64,000 nt of DNA from UBA935 sp031556725 (GTDB lineage Bacteria; Bacillota; Clostridia; Lachnospirales; Lachnospiraceae). Positions 44,653-52,752 of the stretch are shown in pieces (the stretch's first letter is position 1; each line of letters opens with the position of its first letter). The notes under the pieces are model-generated. The model was not told the DNA's origin and searched no databases. It worked only from the letters and a program-made list of their open reading frames with translations. The DNA is taken from assembly GCA_031556725.1 (NCBI GenBank), contig JAVBSL010000006.1, positions 75,157 through 139,156 on the forward strand, given 5' to 3'. The position numbers and the translations under genes are program-made.

Positions 44653-44681
44653 TTGACAAATGCGCTGAATTATTGTATCAT
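44653..44681 (+). promoter_or_regulatory. promoter of tRNA-Arg
   Basis: A perfect TTGACA (44653-44658) and TATCAT (44676-44681) are 17 bp apart, about 30 bases before the tRNA. The rest of the gap back to hppA (44482-44652) shows no gene. Confidence 0.85.
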
Positions 44682-44711
44682 AAACTTCGTTGCGGATGAC
44701 GCAATGAATAT

Positions 44712-44785
44712 GTGCGTGTAGCTCAGCTGGATAGAGCGTTTGGCTACGGACCAAAAGGTCGGGAGTTCGAATCTTCTCACGCACG
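44712..44785 (+). tRNA. tRNA-Arg (anticodon ACG)
   Basis: A 74-base cloverleaf: acceptor GTGCGTG pairs with CACGCAC; the D arm GCTC-AGCTGGATA-GAGC, an anticodon arm with loop CTACGGA (anticodon ACG) and a T arm GGGAG-TTCGAAT-CTTCT follow. The discriminator is G and CCA is not encoded. ACG, read after A-to-I editing, decodes CGU, CGC and CGA. It has its own promoter and terminator and so is a single-gene unit. Confidence 0.96.
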
Positions 44786-44787
44786 TC

Positions 44788-44814
44788 AAAAAGCACCCTT
44801 TTGGGGTGCTTTTT
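44788..44814 (+). terminator. terminator of tRNA-Arg
   Basis: An 11-pair perfect stem (AAAAAGCACCC with GGGTGCTTTTT) and a 5-base loop, ending in a run of five T. Confidence 0.92.
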
Positions 44815-44817
44815 CTA

Positions 44818-45033
44818 TTACTGAGGACTGGGAGTAATCGGATTAAGAGCTTGCTCCATATAAACGGCCGGAGTAAGGCCAAGATTTTTATGAATTAAGT
44901 CACTTAGGTAACAACTGTTCACACCAATCACATCCGCTATGAGGGAAAGACTCAGCGGTTCGTTATTTTCGATATTCCGAACAAGGAATGTTCTTTATAA
45001 CTGGTAATGATCCGCCTGTAGAAAGGCGCTCAT
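44818..45033 (-). pseudogene. remnant of an AraC-family regulator
   Basis: On the minus strand the frame reads MSAFLQADHYQL, a TAA stop (44994-44996), then RTFLVRNIENNEPLSLSL, IADVIGVNSCYLSDLIHK and NLGLTPAVYMEQAL, ending at TAA 44818-44820. The middle part is the first helix-turn-helix of an AraC DNA-binding domain. The in-frame stop, the loss of the whole N-terminal domain, the loss of the second HTH and another stop upstream inside the glycosidase gene all mark a dead fragment. It may be what is left of an older regulator of the sugar locus. Confidence 0.7.
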
Positions 45034-45049
45034 TGATGCATCAGGTGTA

Positions 45050-47107
45050 TCAGATGGAAGCAATGGTCAGATCCAGGGTGCGCTCACCGGTTACCAGAAT
45101 GTTTCCGGTGGGGTCTACCCGGATGGTATTGTAGTGGGCGGGATTGTTATAATCCTTTTCATATCCATTGTCATCATAATAGACGTAGCAGGCCGTATCG
45201 GTTACATATCCTAAAAGTTTTAGGGATATGCCGGATACTTCGGTGATATTTTCGCCTCCCGCAGACAAAGGAATAATACAATTGGGGCGCAGGAAGAAAA
45301 CAACCGTATCCAAAGGAATATCAATATAATGGTCTCCGGCGGATAAAAGCACGGTATCATAATCGGTCAAAGATCTCATCCGTATCATGCGCATTTTTTC
45401 GGGCAGATAGACGTAACGCCCCTCTGCGTTTTGCTCGTATACAGGTGTTATCATTAATTCATCGGAAAGCATAAGCTGGTCTTCAATCCCGGCGGCCCTG
45501 GAATCTTCCGGATAGACAAAACGCATTGGCCGGAAAAGCATTTTACCTTTTAAGGAGGCCTTTACATATTCACTATAAAGATAGGGAAGCAGTCCGTAAC
45601 GAATCGATAAAAGGCGGCGGAAGGCATCGGTTTTTTCGAATTGATAGATTTCCTGCTCCCTTGTGCCCAGTGCCGAATGGTTTCGCATAAGCGGAGTAAA
45701 GATACCAAGAGCAAGAAAGCGTAAAAGCAAGTCTTCCGTGGTATTTTCTCCAAAACCGCCCAAATCAGCACCGATATATAAAAAGCCGCACATATTCAAA
45801 GAGGGGAGCATTTTTACAGTCAGCAGGATATGTCCCCAGACAGACATATTGTCACCTGTCCAGATACCGCCGTAACGGTGCATTCCGACATAGGAAGAAC
45901 GTGAAAAGATAAGAATACGTTTTTCCGGGAGCAGTTCTTCAAAAGCTTCAAAAGCCGAGCGGGTCATGTTGTAGCCATACAGGTTATGCACCTTATCATG
46001 ACAGAGGATGTTACCGTCGGCATTATGATAAAAGGAACGATAATCCACATCAGAATTAGAAAGATCTTTTATTTTGTCTCTCAGCTCAAAAAATTCATTG
46101 ACGCCCAGATTTTTTCCGCAGTAATCACCCAGCTCCTGCAATGTGGCAGCAAGACGTTCAGGAGTATAGAAAATAGCCGGCTCATTCATGTCGTTCCAAA
46201 ATCCGTCAATACCTTGGGTTAACAAGATATTGTACTTTTGGCCAAACCATCGTCTGGCAGCGGGATTTAAAAAGTCGGGGAAACAAACATGACCGGGCCA
46301 GACGGCTGCTGTAAAATCGGTACCATCCTCATTTTTGCAGAAATAGTTTTTATGAACTCCCTCTTCGTATATGGAATAGCCCTTTTCGATTTTAATTCCG
46401 GCATCAATAATGGGCACTAAATGAATGTTTTCCTGCTTCATTTCTTCCACAAAGGAAGAAAAGTCGGGAAAACGATTTTCATCTACGGTAAAATCCTTGT
46501 ATTTTTCCATATAGTCGATGTCAAGATACACACTGTCAAGGGGCAGGTGTTCTTCCCTGTGTCTGCGGACTACCGTGCGGATATCGTCGGCATTTTTATA
46601 TCCCCAACGGCTCTGGCCATATCCCAGAGCCCATTTGGGTGCGATATAGCTTTGGCCGATGAGCTGGCGGAACTGTGTAACGATATCGTTGATGTCTTCG
46701 GATTCGATAAAGTATATATCGAGGTTTGCATCCAGAGGAGTGATCAATAACTGATTGGATAAAGTATAGCCGATGTCAAAGGTAAGGCGTGCCGGATAGT
46801 CGAAAAAGACACCGAATAGATCTTTTTCACTGTCAATTATCAAAAAGTTATGTGCACCGTACAGAGAGCGTTTGTTTTCTGAGTGATCACAGTCATCAGA
46901 GGCAAAACTCTCATAAATCCATCCTCTTTTATTGATTCCCCGAACGGCTTCGCCAAGACCGTAAATCCGGGTTTTATCGTCCATGTGATACAAAAAGGAA
47001 CTGGTTTTAGTCAGGGAAAAATAGGGAAATGAATCCGTGCAGACAGGTGTGGATACAGTAACCGCATCGGTGGAAAGAGGACTTCCAAAAGTAAATTTTC
47101 TAATCAT
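45050..47107 (-). CDS. glycoside hydrolase family 31 (alpha-glucosidase-like)
   Basis: A 685-residue cytosolic glycosidase without signal peptide. The GH31 nucleophile region GFWNDMNEPAIF and acid/base region GGIWTGDNMSVWGH are intact. An N-terminal beta-sandwich, the (beta/alpha)8 barrel with LDIDYMEKYKDFTVDENRFP, and C-terminal beta domains are in the usual order. WNDMNEP is typical of alpha-glucosidases, but the family also holds alpha-xylosidases, alpha-galactosidases and sulfoquinovosidases, so the substrate is open. The start at 47107 has AAAGGAG upstream; the frame to 47185 lacks a site. It is divergent from the AraC gene and likely controlled through the dyad at 47121-47161. Confidence 0.9.
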   Translation of the reverse strand: MIRKFTFGSPLSTDAVTVSTPVCTDSFPYFSLTKTSSFLYHMDDKTRIYGLGEAVRGINKRGWIYESFASDDCDHSENKRSLYGAHNFLIIDSEKDLFGVFFDYPARLTFDIGYTLSNQLLITPLDANLDIYFIESEDINDIVTQFRQLIGQSYIAPKWALGYGQSRWGYKNADDIRTVVRRHREEHLPLDSVYLDIDYMEKYKDFTVDENRFPDFSSFVEEMKQENIHLVPIIDAGIKIEKGYSIYEEGVHKNYFCKNEDGTDFTAAVWPGHVCFPDFLNPAARRWFGQKYNILLTQGIDGFWNDMNEPAIFYTPERLAATLQELGDYCGKNLGVNEFFELRDKIKDLSNSDVDYRSFYHNADGNILCHDKVHNLYGYNMTRSAFEAFEELLPEKRILIFSRSSYVGMHRYGGIWTGDNMSVWGHILLTVKMLPSLNMCGFLYIGADLGGFGENTTEDLLLRFLALGIFTPLMRNHSALGTREQEIYQFEKTDAFRRLLSIRYGLLPYLYSEYVKASLKGKMLFRPMRFVYPEDSRAAGIEDQLMLSDELMITPVYEQNAEGRYVYLPEKMRMIRMRSLTDYDTVLLSAGDHYIDIPLDTVVFFLRPNCIIPLSAGGENITEVSGISLKLLGYVTDTACYVYYDDNGYEKDYNNPAHYNTIRVDPTGNILVTGERTLDLTIASI

Positions 47108-47120
47108 CGTTAACTCCTTT

Positions 47121-47161
47121 TGCAAATAGTATTTATATGCTATTGTAATACTATCATGCAA
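47121..47161 (-). promoter_or_regulatory. GH31 promoter with embedded dyad operator
   Basis: On the minus strand TTGCAT (47156-47161) and TATAAA (47132-47137) are 18 bp apart. An inverted repeat, ATAGTATT at 47126-47133 and AATACTAT at 47147-47154, spans the promoter core, and TGCA flanks both arms. A regulator bound here would touch both the -35 and -10 boxes. The adjacent AraC protein is the obvious candidate. Confidence 0.55.
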
Positions 47162-47219
47162 CAAATAATAGAAATAATGCGACATATTTTAACACAATAC
47201 TGCTATGGGTGGTGAAAAG

Positions 47220-48116
47220 ATGGATAAAAGATATGATTTAAAAGAGAAAACACTTCATGGAACGATGTCCATGCCTCTGGGGTACTATTTGTGCCATGTG
47301 CCTCAGGATTTTGCGGTTTTGCCGGTACATTGGCATGAGGAAATTGAGATAACCAGAATCCGGGAGGGTGAAGTCACGTACTATGTCCAATCGGAGCAAT
47401 ATGTGCTTGGCGATCAAGACCTTCTGGTATTACTGCCGTATACCTTACATGGGATAGAACAGCGGGAGGGGCATACAATGTGCTCTGACAGTTTTGTTTT
47501 CAACTTAAATATGTTAGGGGGAACCTATCCGGATTCCTGTGCGGTGACCTATTTTTCGCCGTTGTTGGAAGAGCGTGGGAAGATGCCTGTGATTATCAGG
47601 AAACAGGAGCGCCGATATGCGGCATTGAACAGGATATTCGATCGTATTCTATTATGTTATATAAAAAAGGGTTTTGGATATGAACTTAAATTAAAGGCAA
47701 GTCTTTTTGAGTTTCTGGGAGAATTACTGACGCCGGAAATGTTAAATAAAGAAAAAAAACAAAATATACAGGTATTGGAAAAGATCAAGCAGGGAATCAG
47801 TTACATACAGGCAAATTATCGGGACGATATTTCCATAAAAGAACTTGCTGCGGTTTGCCAATTCAGCGAATATCATTTTATGAGATTGTTCCGCAAGTAT
47901 ACAAATATGACCTGCATTGATTATATCAATACATACCGGCTGTCTTCTGCTTTGGAAGAGTTGGAAAGCACAGATCATTCCATAACTGAAATTGCGGTAA
48001 GCAATGGATTTAATACGATTTCTTATTTTAACAGACTGTTTCGTCAGAAGAATGGCATGACACCAGGTGAGTATCGCCGATCACTATCAGAGAATGTAAT
48101 TCGTCTGGAAGAATAA
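47220..48116 (+). CDS. AraC-family regulator of the sugar locus
   Basis: A 298-residue regulator with an N-terminal cupin sugar-sensing domain (about 20-150; LPVHWHEEIEITRIREGEVTY) and a C-terminal AraC domain with two HTH units (about 195-295; IKELAAVCQFSEYHFMRLFR and ITEIAVSNGFNTISYFNRLF, then KKNGMTPGEYRR-like end). The start at ATG 47220 is preferred, with GGTGG upstream; ATG 47205 is also in frame. It lies between the divergent GH31 gene and the ABC transporter genes and probably activates both when an alpha-linked sugar is present. Candidate binding sites are the TGCAAATA elements at 47121 and 48121. Confidence 0.9.
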   Translation: MDKRYDLKEKTLHGTMSMPLGYYLCHVPQDFAVLPVHWHEEIEITRIREGEVTYYVQSEQYVLGDQDLLVLLPYTLHGIEQREGHTMCSDSFVFNLNMLGGTYPDSCAVTYFSPLLEERGKMPVIIRKQERRYAALNRIFDRILLCYIKKGFGYELKLKASLFEFLGELLTPEMLNKEKKQNIQVLEKIKQGISYIQANYRDDISIKELAAVCQFSEYHFMRLFRKYTNMTCIDYINTYRLSSALEELESTDHSITEIAVSNGFNTISYFNRLFRQKNGMTPGEYRRSLSENVIRLEE

Positions 48117-48117
48117 T

Positions 48118-48184
48118 TTGTGCAAATATAGACACCACAATTGCAAAAGAAAGCACCTCTAAAATTTTTGATTATAGATATAAT
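48118..48184 (+). promoter_or_regulatory. candidate activator-dependent promoter of the sugar ABC transporter
   Basis: A perfect TATAAT lies at 48179-48184 with no recognisable -35 box. Upstream are TGCAAATA at 48121-48128 and TTGCAAAA at 48141-48148, about 20 bp apart. The first matches TGCAAATA at 47121 in the GH31 promoter region. The pattern suits two AraC half-sites upstream of a weak promoter. Confidence 0.4.
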
Positions 48185-48241
48185 AAAGAAGGATATCCAA
48201 ATAAGGACGAACACATACTTTAGAAAAATGGGAGGCAAACA

Positions 48242-49618
48242 ATGAGAAAAAAAATAAAAAGTCTGTTTACAGTAGTAGCAGCAATTACCATGGCCACCAG
48301 CATGCTTAGCGGCTGCGGCAGCAGTCCAGCAGAGCCCACCGATGAAAGCAGCAGCCCGGTAAATGAGGCGGCCGAACCGGTGAAAGAAGCTCCGTCAGAA
48401 GAAGCTGTAGCGGAAGAAACAGACAATGCAGGACAAACAATTGAAATGGAAGTAGGATACACCGATGAAGCTTTGGAAAATTTTCGAGGAATCACTGATG
48501 ATTTCACCAAAGCAACAGGAATAAATGTTGAATTGATAACCCCCGGTTCCGACTATGAGACGGTTATGAAAACCAGAATGGCTTCAGGCGATATGCCGGA
48601 TGTATTTATTACCCACGGATGGTCCATTGCCAGATATAAAGAATACCTGATGGAATTAAATGATCAGCCATGGTTTGGCACGGTGGGAGAATCCATCAAG
48701 GGAGTGGTTTCGGACGCTGATGGCAAGGTTTATGTTCTTCCGGTAACCCAGGGAATTAACGGTCTTATGTACAATAAGGAAGTTCTGGATGCAGCCGGTG
48801 TGGACTTGGAGTCTTTAAAGACCATGGATGGTTTTATGGATGCCTGTGAGAAAATAAAAGAAAACGGAGCAGCACCGGTATATATTGGCGGAAAGGATTA
48901 CTGGACCAGTGCCAGCTTCCTGGGAACCTTTGCCCCCGCATATTATACTGCGGAAGGAGCTGCATATCCGTCAGCAGATCAATTAAAGAACGGAAGCTTC
49001 GATTGGGAGAAGGACGGTCTGTATTGCTTTAACGATATCAAAGATATGATCAATAACGAATATTTTAATCCGGACTTTATTACAGCCGACGAAACCCAGA
49101 GCTTTGAAGCACTGGCCAACGGGAAATGTGCCTTTTTGGTAGGCGGCGTGGCCCTGGAAAGAATCTTACAGTACAATCCTGATGCAACAATCGGCACCAT
49201 GCCTGTTCCGGCTACCGCAGCAGATGGAAAGATGCAGTATTCCATCGGTGAAGGAAGTGCCTTCGGAATCTGGAAGGATTCAGAATATGTTTCTGAGGCA
49301 AAACAATTACTGGAGTTCCTGGCACAACCGGAGACCGCAGCCAGGATTGTGGAACTGGATGGAATGATTCCTGCTTTGTCCAATATTGAGACGGCGGGCA
49401 ACCGGACTTATACTGCCTTTACGGAAAGTCAGGCGCTGTTTGCTGACAGCATTTGTTATGATAATCTTTTTGATCGTGAATACCTGCCCAGCGGGATGTG
49501 GTCGGTACTGTCCGACAGCGTTGTGGAAGTGTTTATGGACCCTGCTGATACGGGTGTCCAGTCAGCAGCAAAGAGTATGCAGGAAAATTATGTGGAAAAA
49601 TTGGATGCCGGTAATTAG
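48242..49618 (+). CDS. sugar ABC transporter substrate-binding lipoprotein
   Basis: A 458-residue family 1 solute-binding protein. The signal peptide ends in a lipobox MLSGC, followed by a Ser/Glu/Pro-rich linker (about 25-60). The mature protein starts with EVGYTDEALENFRGITDDF and has the typical VFITHGWS, GINGLMYNKEVLDAAGV and EAKQLLEFLAQPE segments. It would capture an oligosaccharide outside the cell and pass it to the two permeases that follow. ATG start with GGGAGG upstream. It is the first gene of a transporter/glycosidase operon. The sugar cannot be read from sequence; the neighbouring GH31 and GH4 enzymes point to an alpha-linked one. Confidence 0.93.
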   Translation: MRKKIKSLFTVVAAITMATSMLSGCGSSPAEPTDESSSPVNEAAEPVKEAPSEEAVAEETDNAGQTIEMEVGYTDEALENFRGITDDFTKATGINVELITPGSDYETVMKTRMASGDMPDVFITHGWSIARYKEYLMELNDQPWFGTVGESIKGVVSDADGKVYVLPVTQGINGLMYNKEVLDAAGVDLESLKTMDGFMDACEKIKENGAAPVYIGGKDYWTSASFLGTFAPAYYTAEGAAYPSADQLKNGSFDWEKDGLYCFNDIKDMINNEYFNPDFITADETQSFEALANGKCAFLVGGVALERILQYNPDATIGTMPVPATAADGKMQYSIGEGSAFGIWKDSEYVSEAKQLLEFLAQPETAARIVELDGMIPALSNIETAGNRTYTAFTESQALFADSICYDNLFDREYLPSGMWSVLSDSVVEVFMDPADTGVQSAAKSMQENYVEKLDAGN

Positions 49619-49658
49619 GAAGCCGGTTTAAAGAATCAGGAAGGGAATGGTGGTTAAT

Positions 49659-50528
49659 ATGCAAAAAAGAAAACGGCGAATGTATTTGTTTTATGTACCT
49701 GCGCTTTTCATAATGGCAGTATTTAACATCATTCCCTTTTTTGAAACATTTGCTATTTCGTTATGTCGGTGGAATGGATATTCCGCCAGTAAAAGCTTTA
49801 TTGGGATAAAAAATTACCTGGCTATTTTCAGTGACAGCAGATTCCTGATTGCATTTATCAATACCCTGATTTATGGTTTTGTATCAACACTGTTGCAAAA
49901 CCTGATCGGACTATCCAGCGCCTTTTTCGTAAATTCGCGGTTCAGGGGGAATAGCGTTGTCCGGGTAGTTATCTATCTGCCAATCATCATATCAGGGCTG
50001 ATCATGGGATATATTATGTATTTTTTCTTTACGTATGACCGAGGTGTACTGAATGAAATATTAGGATGGTTTGGAAGAGAACCCATTAATTGGCTGGCCA
50101 ACGGCAAAATAGGTGTGACAGCAATCACGTTGCTCAACTCCTGGCAATATGCCGGAAACTGTATGATTATTTATCTGGCCGGATTGCAGAATATTCCCGC
50201 GGTTTATGTGGAGGCAGCAGCAATTGATGGGGCATCAAGAGGGCAAAGACTGGTTCACATTACTTTACCGCTGTTGATTCCGGCAATTACCACATCGGTT
50301 ATTATTAATCTGATCGGTGGTTTGAAACTGTTTGATCCGATTATGTCCCTGACCAACGGAGGACCCAATTATCAGACCCATTCATTGATGACCTATTTGA
50401 ACAGTCAGTATTTCTTAAAGGAAAAGGCCGGGTATGCATCGGCAATCGGAATCGTCACCTTTTTATTGATTATGATTGTTGCCGTTGCTGCCAACAAATA
50501 TTTTGAAAAGAAGATGATAGACGTATGA
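49659..50528 (+). CDS. sugar ABC transporter permease (MalF/UgpA type)
   Basis: A membrane protein of 289 residues with six helices. The EAA loop reads VYVEAAAIDGASRGQRLVHI and is followed by LPLLIPAITTS; this is the contact site for the ATPase. The start at ATG 49659 has GGTGG nearby; ATG 49647 lies too close to the AGGAAGGG. It ends by overlapping the second permease gene by four bases. No ATPase gene is present in the locus, as is common for this transporter class in Firmicutes, where a shared MsmK/UgpC-type ATPase is used. Confidence 0.93.
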   Translation: MQKRKRRMYLFYVPALFIMAVFNIIPFFETFAISLCRWNGYSASKSFIGIKNYLAIFSDSRFLIAFINTLIYGFVSTLLQNLIGLSSAFFVNSRFRGNSVVRVVIYLPIIISGLIMGYIMYFFFTYDRGVLNEILGWFGREPINWLANGKIGVTAITLLNSWQYAGNCMIIYLAGLQNIPAVYVEAAAIDGASRGQRLVHITLPLLIPAITTSVIINLIGGLKLFDPIMSLTNGGPNYQTHSLMTYLNSQYFLKEKAGYASAIGIVTFLLIMIVAVAANKYFEKKMIDV

Positions 50529-51337
50529 AAAAAAACTGGTGGAAATATCTCATAGCATTAATGATTATTGTAATTTATTTACTGCCGGTGTATGTTGTCG
50601 TGACCACATCACTGAAACCAATGACCGACCAAAGCGCCCGCCTGTTGCTGCCTAAGGATCTGTATCCGGGAAATTTTATTAAGGTTTTTCAACACAGTAA
50701 TGTGTTACGGGGGATTTTAAATTCCTCCATAATTACTGCCGGTACAGTATTTTTGGTAGTAGTACTGGGCAGCCTTGCGGCCTATCCCATGGCCCGGATT
50801 AAAAATAAATTAAGCAGCGGTATCAAAATCTTTGTAATGGGAGTTATGATGGTACCGGGAATGTCCATGGTAGTGGGAATTTATTCAATTCTGGTAGGCA
50901 TGCACGCCTTATCTACCTACTGGGGAATCATTCTGGTAACAACCGCATTTGGGCTGCCGCTGTCAATTTATATGTATTATAATTTTATTTCCTCCATTCC
51001 GGATAGTCTGGATGAGGCGGCAGAGCTTGATGGAGCTGGAGTGCTGATGACTTTCTGTCGGATTATTGTGCCCCAGATGAAGCCGGTAACAGTCTCGGTG
51101 ATCCTGATGCAGGGTGTGGCTTCATGGAATGAATATGGTTACTCCCTTTATATCCTGCAGCAGCCAAAGATGTATAATGTCACACTGGCAGTGAAACAGT
51201 TCTTCGGGGAAACCGTAAAAGACTTGAATGGAGCGGCAGCATCGGCTGTAATCGCAATCGTTCCGGTGGTAATTATTTATTTGATTTTACAAAAATATTT
51301 TGTACAGGGCGCCATCGACAGCTCTGTGAAAGGATAG
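50525..51337 (+). CDS. sugar ABC transporter permease (MalG/UgpE type)
   Basis: The 270-residue partner permease, with six membrane helices. The EAA loop is SLDEAAELDGAGVLMTFCRI with the following VPQMKPV. The N-terminal VYVVVTTSLKP and the C-terminal LQKYFVQGAIDSSVKG are characteristic of the MalG group. The four-base ATGA overlap with the upstream permease indicates coupled translation. The GH4 gene starts 8 bases after its stop, so the enzyme is part of the same operon. Confidence 0.93.
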   Translation: MKKNWWKYLIALMIIVIYLLPVYVVVTTSLKPMTDQSARLLLPKDLYPGNFIKVFQHSNVLRGILNSSIITAGTVFLVVVLGSLAAYPMARIKNKLSSGIKIFVMGVMMVPGMSMVVGIYSILVGMHALSTYWGIILVTTAFGLPLSIYMYYNFISSIPDSLDEAAELDGAGVLMTFCRIIVPQMKPVTVSVILMQGVASWNEYGYSLYILQQPKMYNVTLAVKQFFGETVKDLNGAAASAVIAIVPVVIIYLILQKYFVQGAIDSSVKG

Positions 51338-51345
51338 GTATTAAT

Positions 51346-52662
51346 ATGAAAAAAATAGCATTTATTGGAGCAGGAAGCGTTGTTTTTACCAGAAATCTGG
51401 TACGTGATCTGATGACCTTCCCCAGTTTTCAGGATGCAACCATTGCATTAATGGATATTGATGAGGAAAAATTGATGTATGCCACAAAAGCTGTGGAAAA
51501 AATTATTGCATCAGGGAATTATCCGGCCCAGGTGTTATCTACCACAAGCAGGGCCGAGGCATTGGAAAATGCGGATGGTGTTCTCAGCACCATCTGTGTG
51601 GGTGACATCCATGTATGGGGAAAGGATTTGGAGATTCCCATGAAGTATGGAGTTAATATGAATATTGGCGATACCCGGGGTGTTTCGGGAATATTTAGGG
51701 CTCTTCGCACCATTCCGGTGATGATGGATATTTGCAAGGATATTGAAAAATACTGTCCCAATGCCGTCTTCTTAAACTATACTAACCCCATGGCGATTTT
51801 GTGCCGGGCGATGCAGTCAGAAACTAAAGTTAACGTTACCGGGTTATGTCACAGTGTTCAGGGAACGGCGGAAATGCTGGCTAAGTGGATCGGAGCCGAC
51901 TTGGAAGACGTCACTTATACCTGTGCGGGAATCAACCATCAGGCCTTTTACCTGGATTATAAATGGAAAGGAAAGGATGCCTATCCGCTGATTAAAAAAG
52001 CCGTGGAGGAGCATTATAACGAAGAAATCGTGCGAAACGAAATGTTCCGGCATCTGGGCTACTATGTAACGGAATCCAGCGGACATGCTTCGGAATATGT
52101 TTCCTGGTTCAGAAAGCGGCCGGATCTGCTGGAAAAATATTGTACTCATGGAACGGCATGGAATCCGGGACTATATTTTATGGCCAGAATCGATTATGAT
52201 AAAAATGAAAAAACCTGGCGGCAGGATTTCCTGGATTGGGCGGATAATCCGGTGAACCTGAAAAGAGGAAACGAATATGCAGCACATATTTTCAATGCCA
52301 TCTTTGGCGATGGAACCCTATATAAGTTTAACGGCAATGTCAGAAACTTCGGTCTTATCGATAATCTTCCCACTGGTTGCTGTGTAGAAGTACCGGTGCT
52401 GGCATCAAGGGCTGGACTGGAACCCATCAAAGTGGGGAAATTGCCGGATCATCTGGCGCTGCTGACAGATGTCAGTGCCCGAATCGAAGAACTGGCGATT
52501 GAAGGAGCACTCACCGGTGACCCGGAGAAAATCTACCAGGCTTGTTACTTTGATCCGCTTTCTTCAGCAGTACTTAGTATGGCAGAAATCAAGACCATGG
52601 TTCGGGAGATGTTTGAAGTAAATAAGGAATATTTACCACAGTTTAAATATTTTGATAACTAA
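51346..52662 (+). CDS. glycoside hydrolase family 4 (alpha-galactosidase type)
   Basis: A 438-residue NAD+- and Mn2+-dependent glycosidase. The Rossmann motif is IAFIGAGSVVF (4-14). Metal ligands are Cys168 in the CHSV motif (168-171) and His198 in GINHQAFY. In GH4 the CHSV form is found in MelA-type alpha-galactosidases, while CHEV and CNxP mark alpha-glucosidases and phospho-glycosidases. The absence of a PTS and the presence of an ABC importer agree with an unphosphorylated substrate such as melibiose or raffinose; this is inference. The start is ATG 51346, 8 bases after the permease stop. A 17-pair hairpin follows the stop codon. Confidence 0.9.
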   Translation: MKKIAFIGAGSVVFTRNLVRDLMTFPSFQDATIALMDIDEEKLMYATKAVEKIIASGNYPAQVLSTTSRAEALENADGVLSTICVGDIHVWGKDLEIPMKYGVNMNIGDTRGVSGIFRALRTIPVMMDICKDIEKYCPNAVFLNYTNPMAILCRAMQSETKVNVTGLCHSVQGTAEMLAKWIGADLEDVTYTCAGINHQAFYLDYKWKGKDAYPLIKKAVEEHYNEEIVRNEMFRHLGYYVTESSGHASEYVSWFRKRPDLLEKYCTHGTAWNPGLYFMARIDYDKNEKTWRQDFLDWADNPVNLKRGNEYAAHIFNAIFGDGTLYKFNGNVRNFGLIDNLPTGCCVEVPVLASRAGLEPIKVGKLPDHLALLTDVSARIEELAIEGALTGDPEKIYQACYFDPLSSAVLSMAEIKTMVREMFEVNKEYLPQFKYFDN

Positions 52663-52681
52663 ATTTTGAATAGTTAAGGGG

Positions 52682-52721
52682 ATGTTGCGGAATTATTTTA
52701 GTATAAATAATTTTGCAGCAT
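52682..52721 (+). terminator. long hairpin after the GH4 gene
   Basis: Arms 52682-52698 and 52705-52721 form 17 pairs (three G-U) around a 6-base loop. The A/T-rich inner half and the lack of a following T-run make it a weak terminator at best. It may instead protect the 3' end of the transporter mRNA or lower read-through into the sensor pair. Confidence 0.55.
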
Positions 52722-52752
52722 TTCTTGCATTTGAGAGAAAAGGGAGCAGAGG

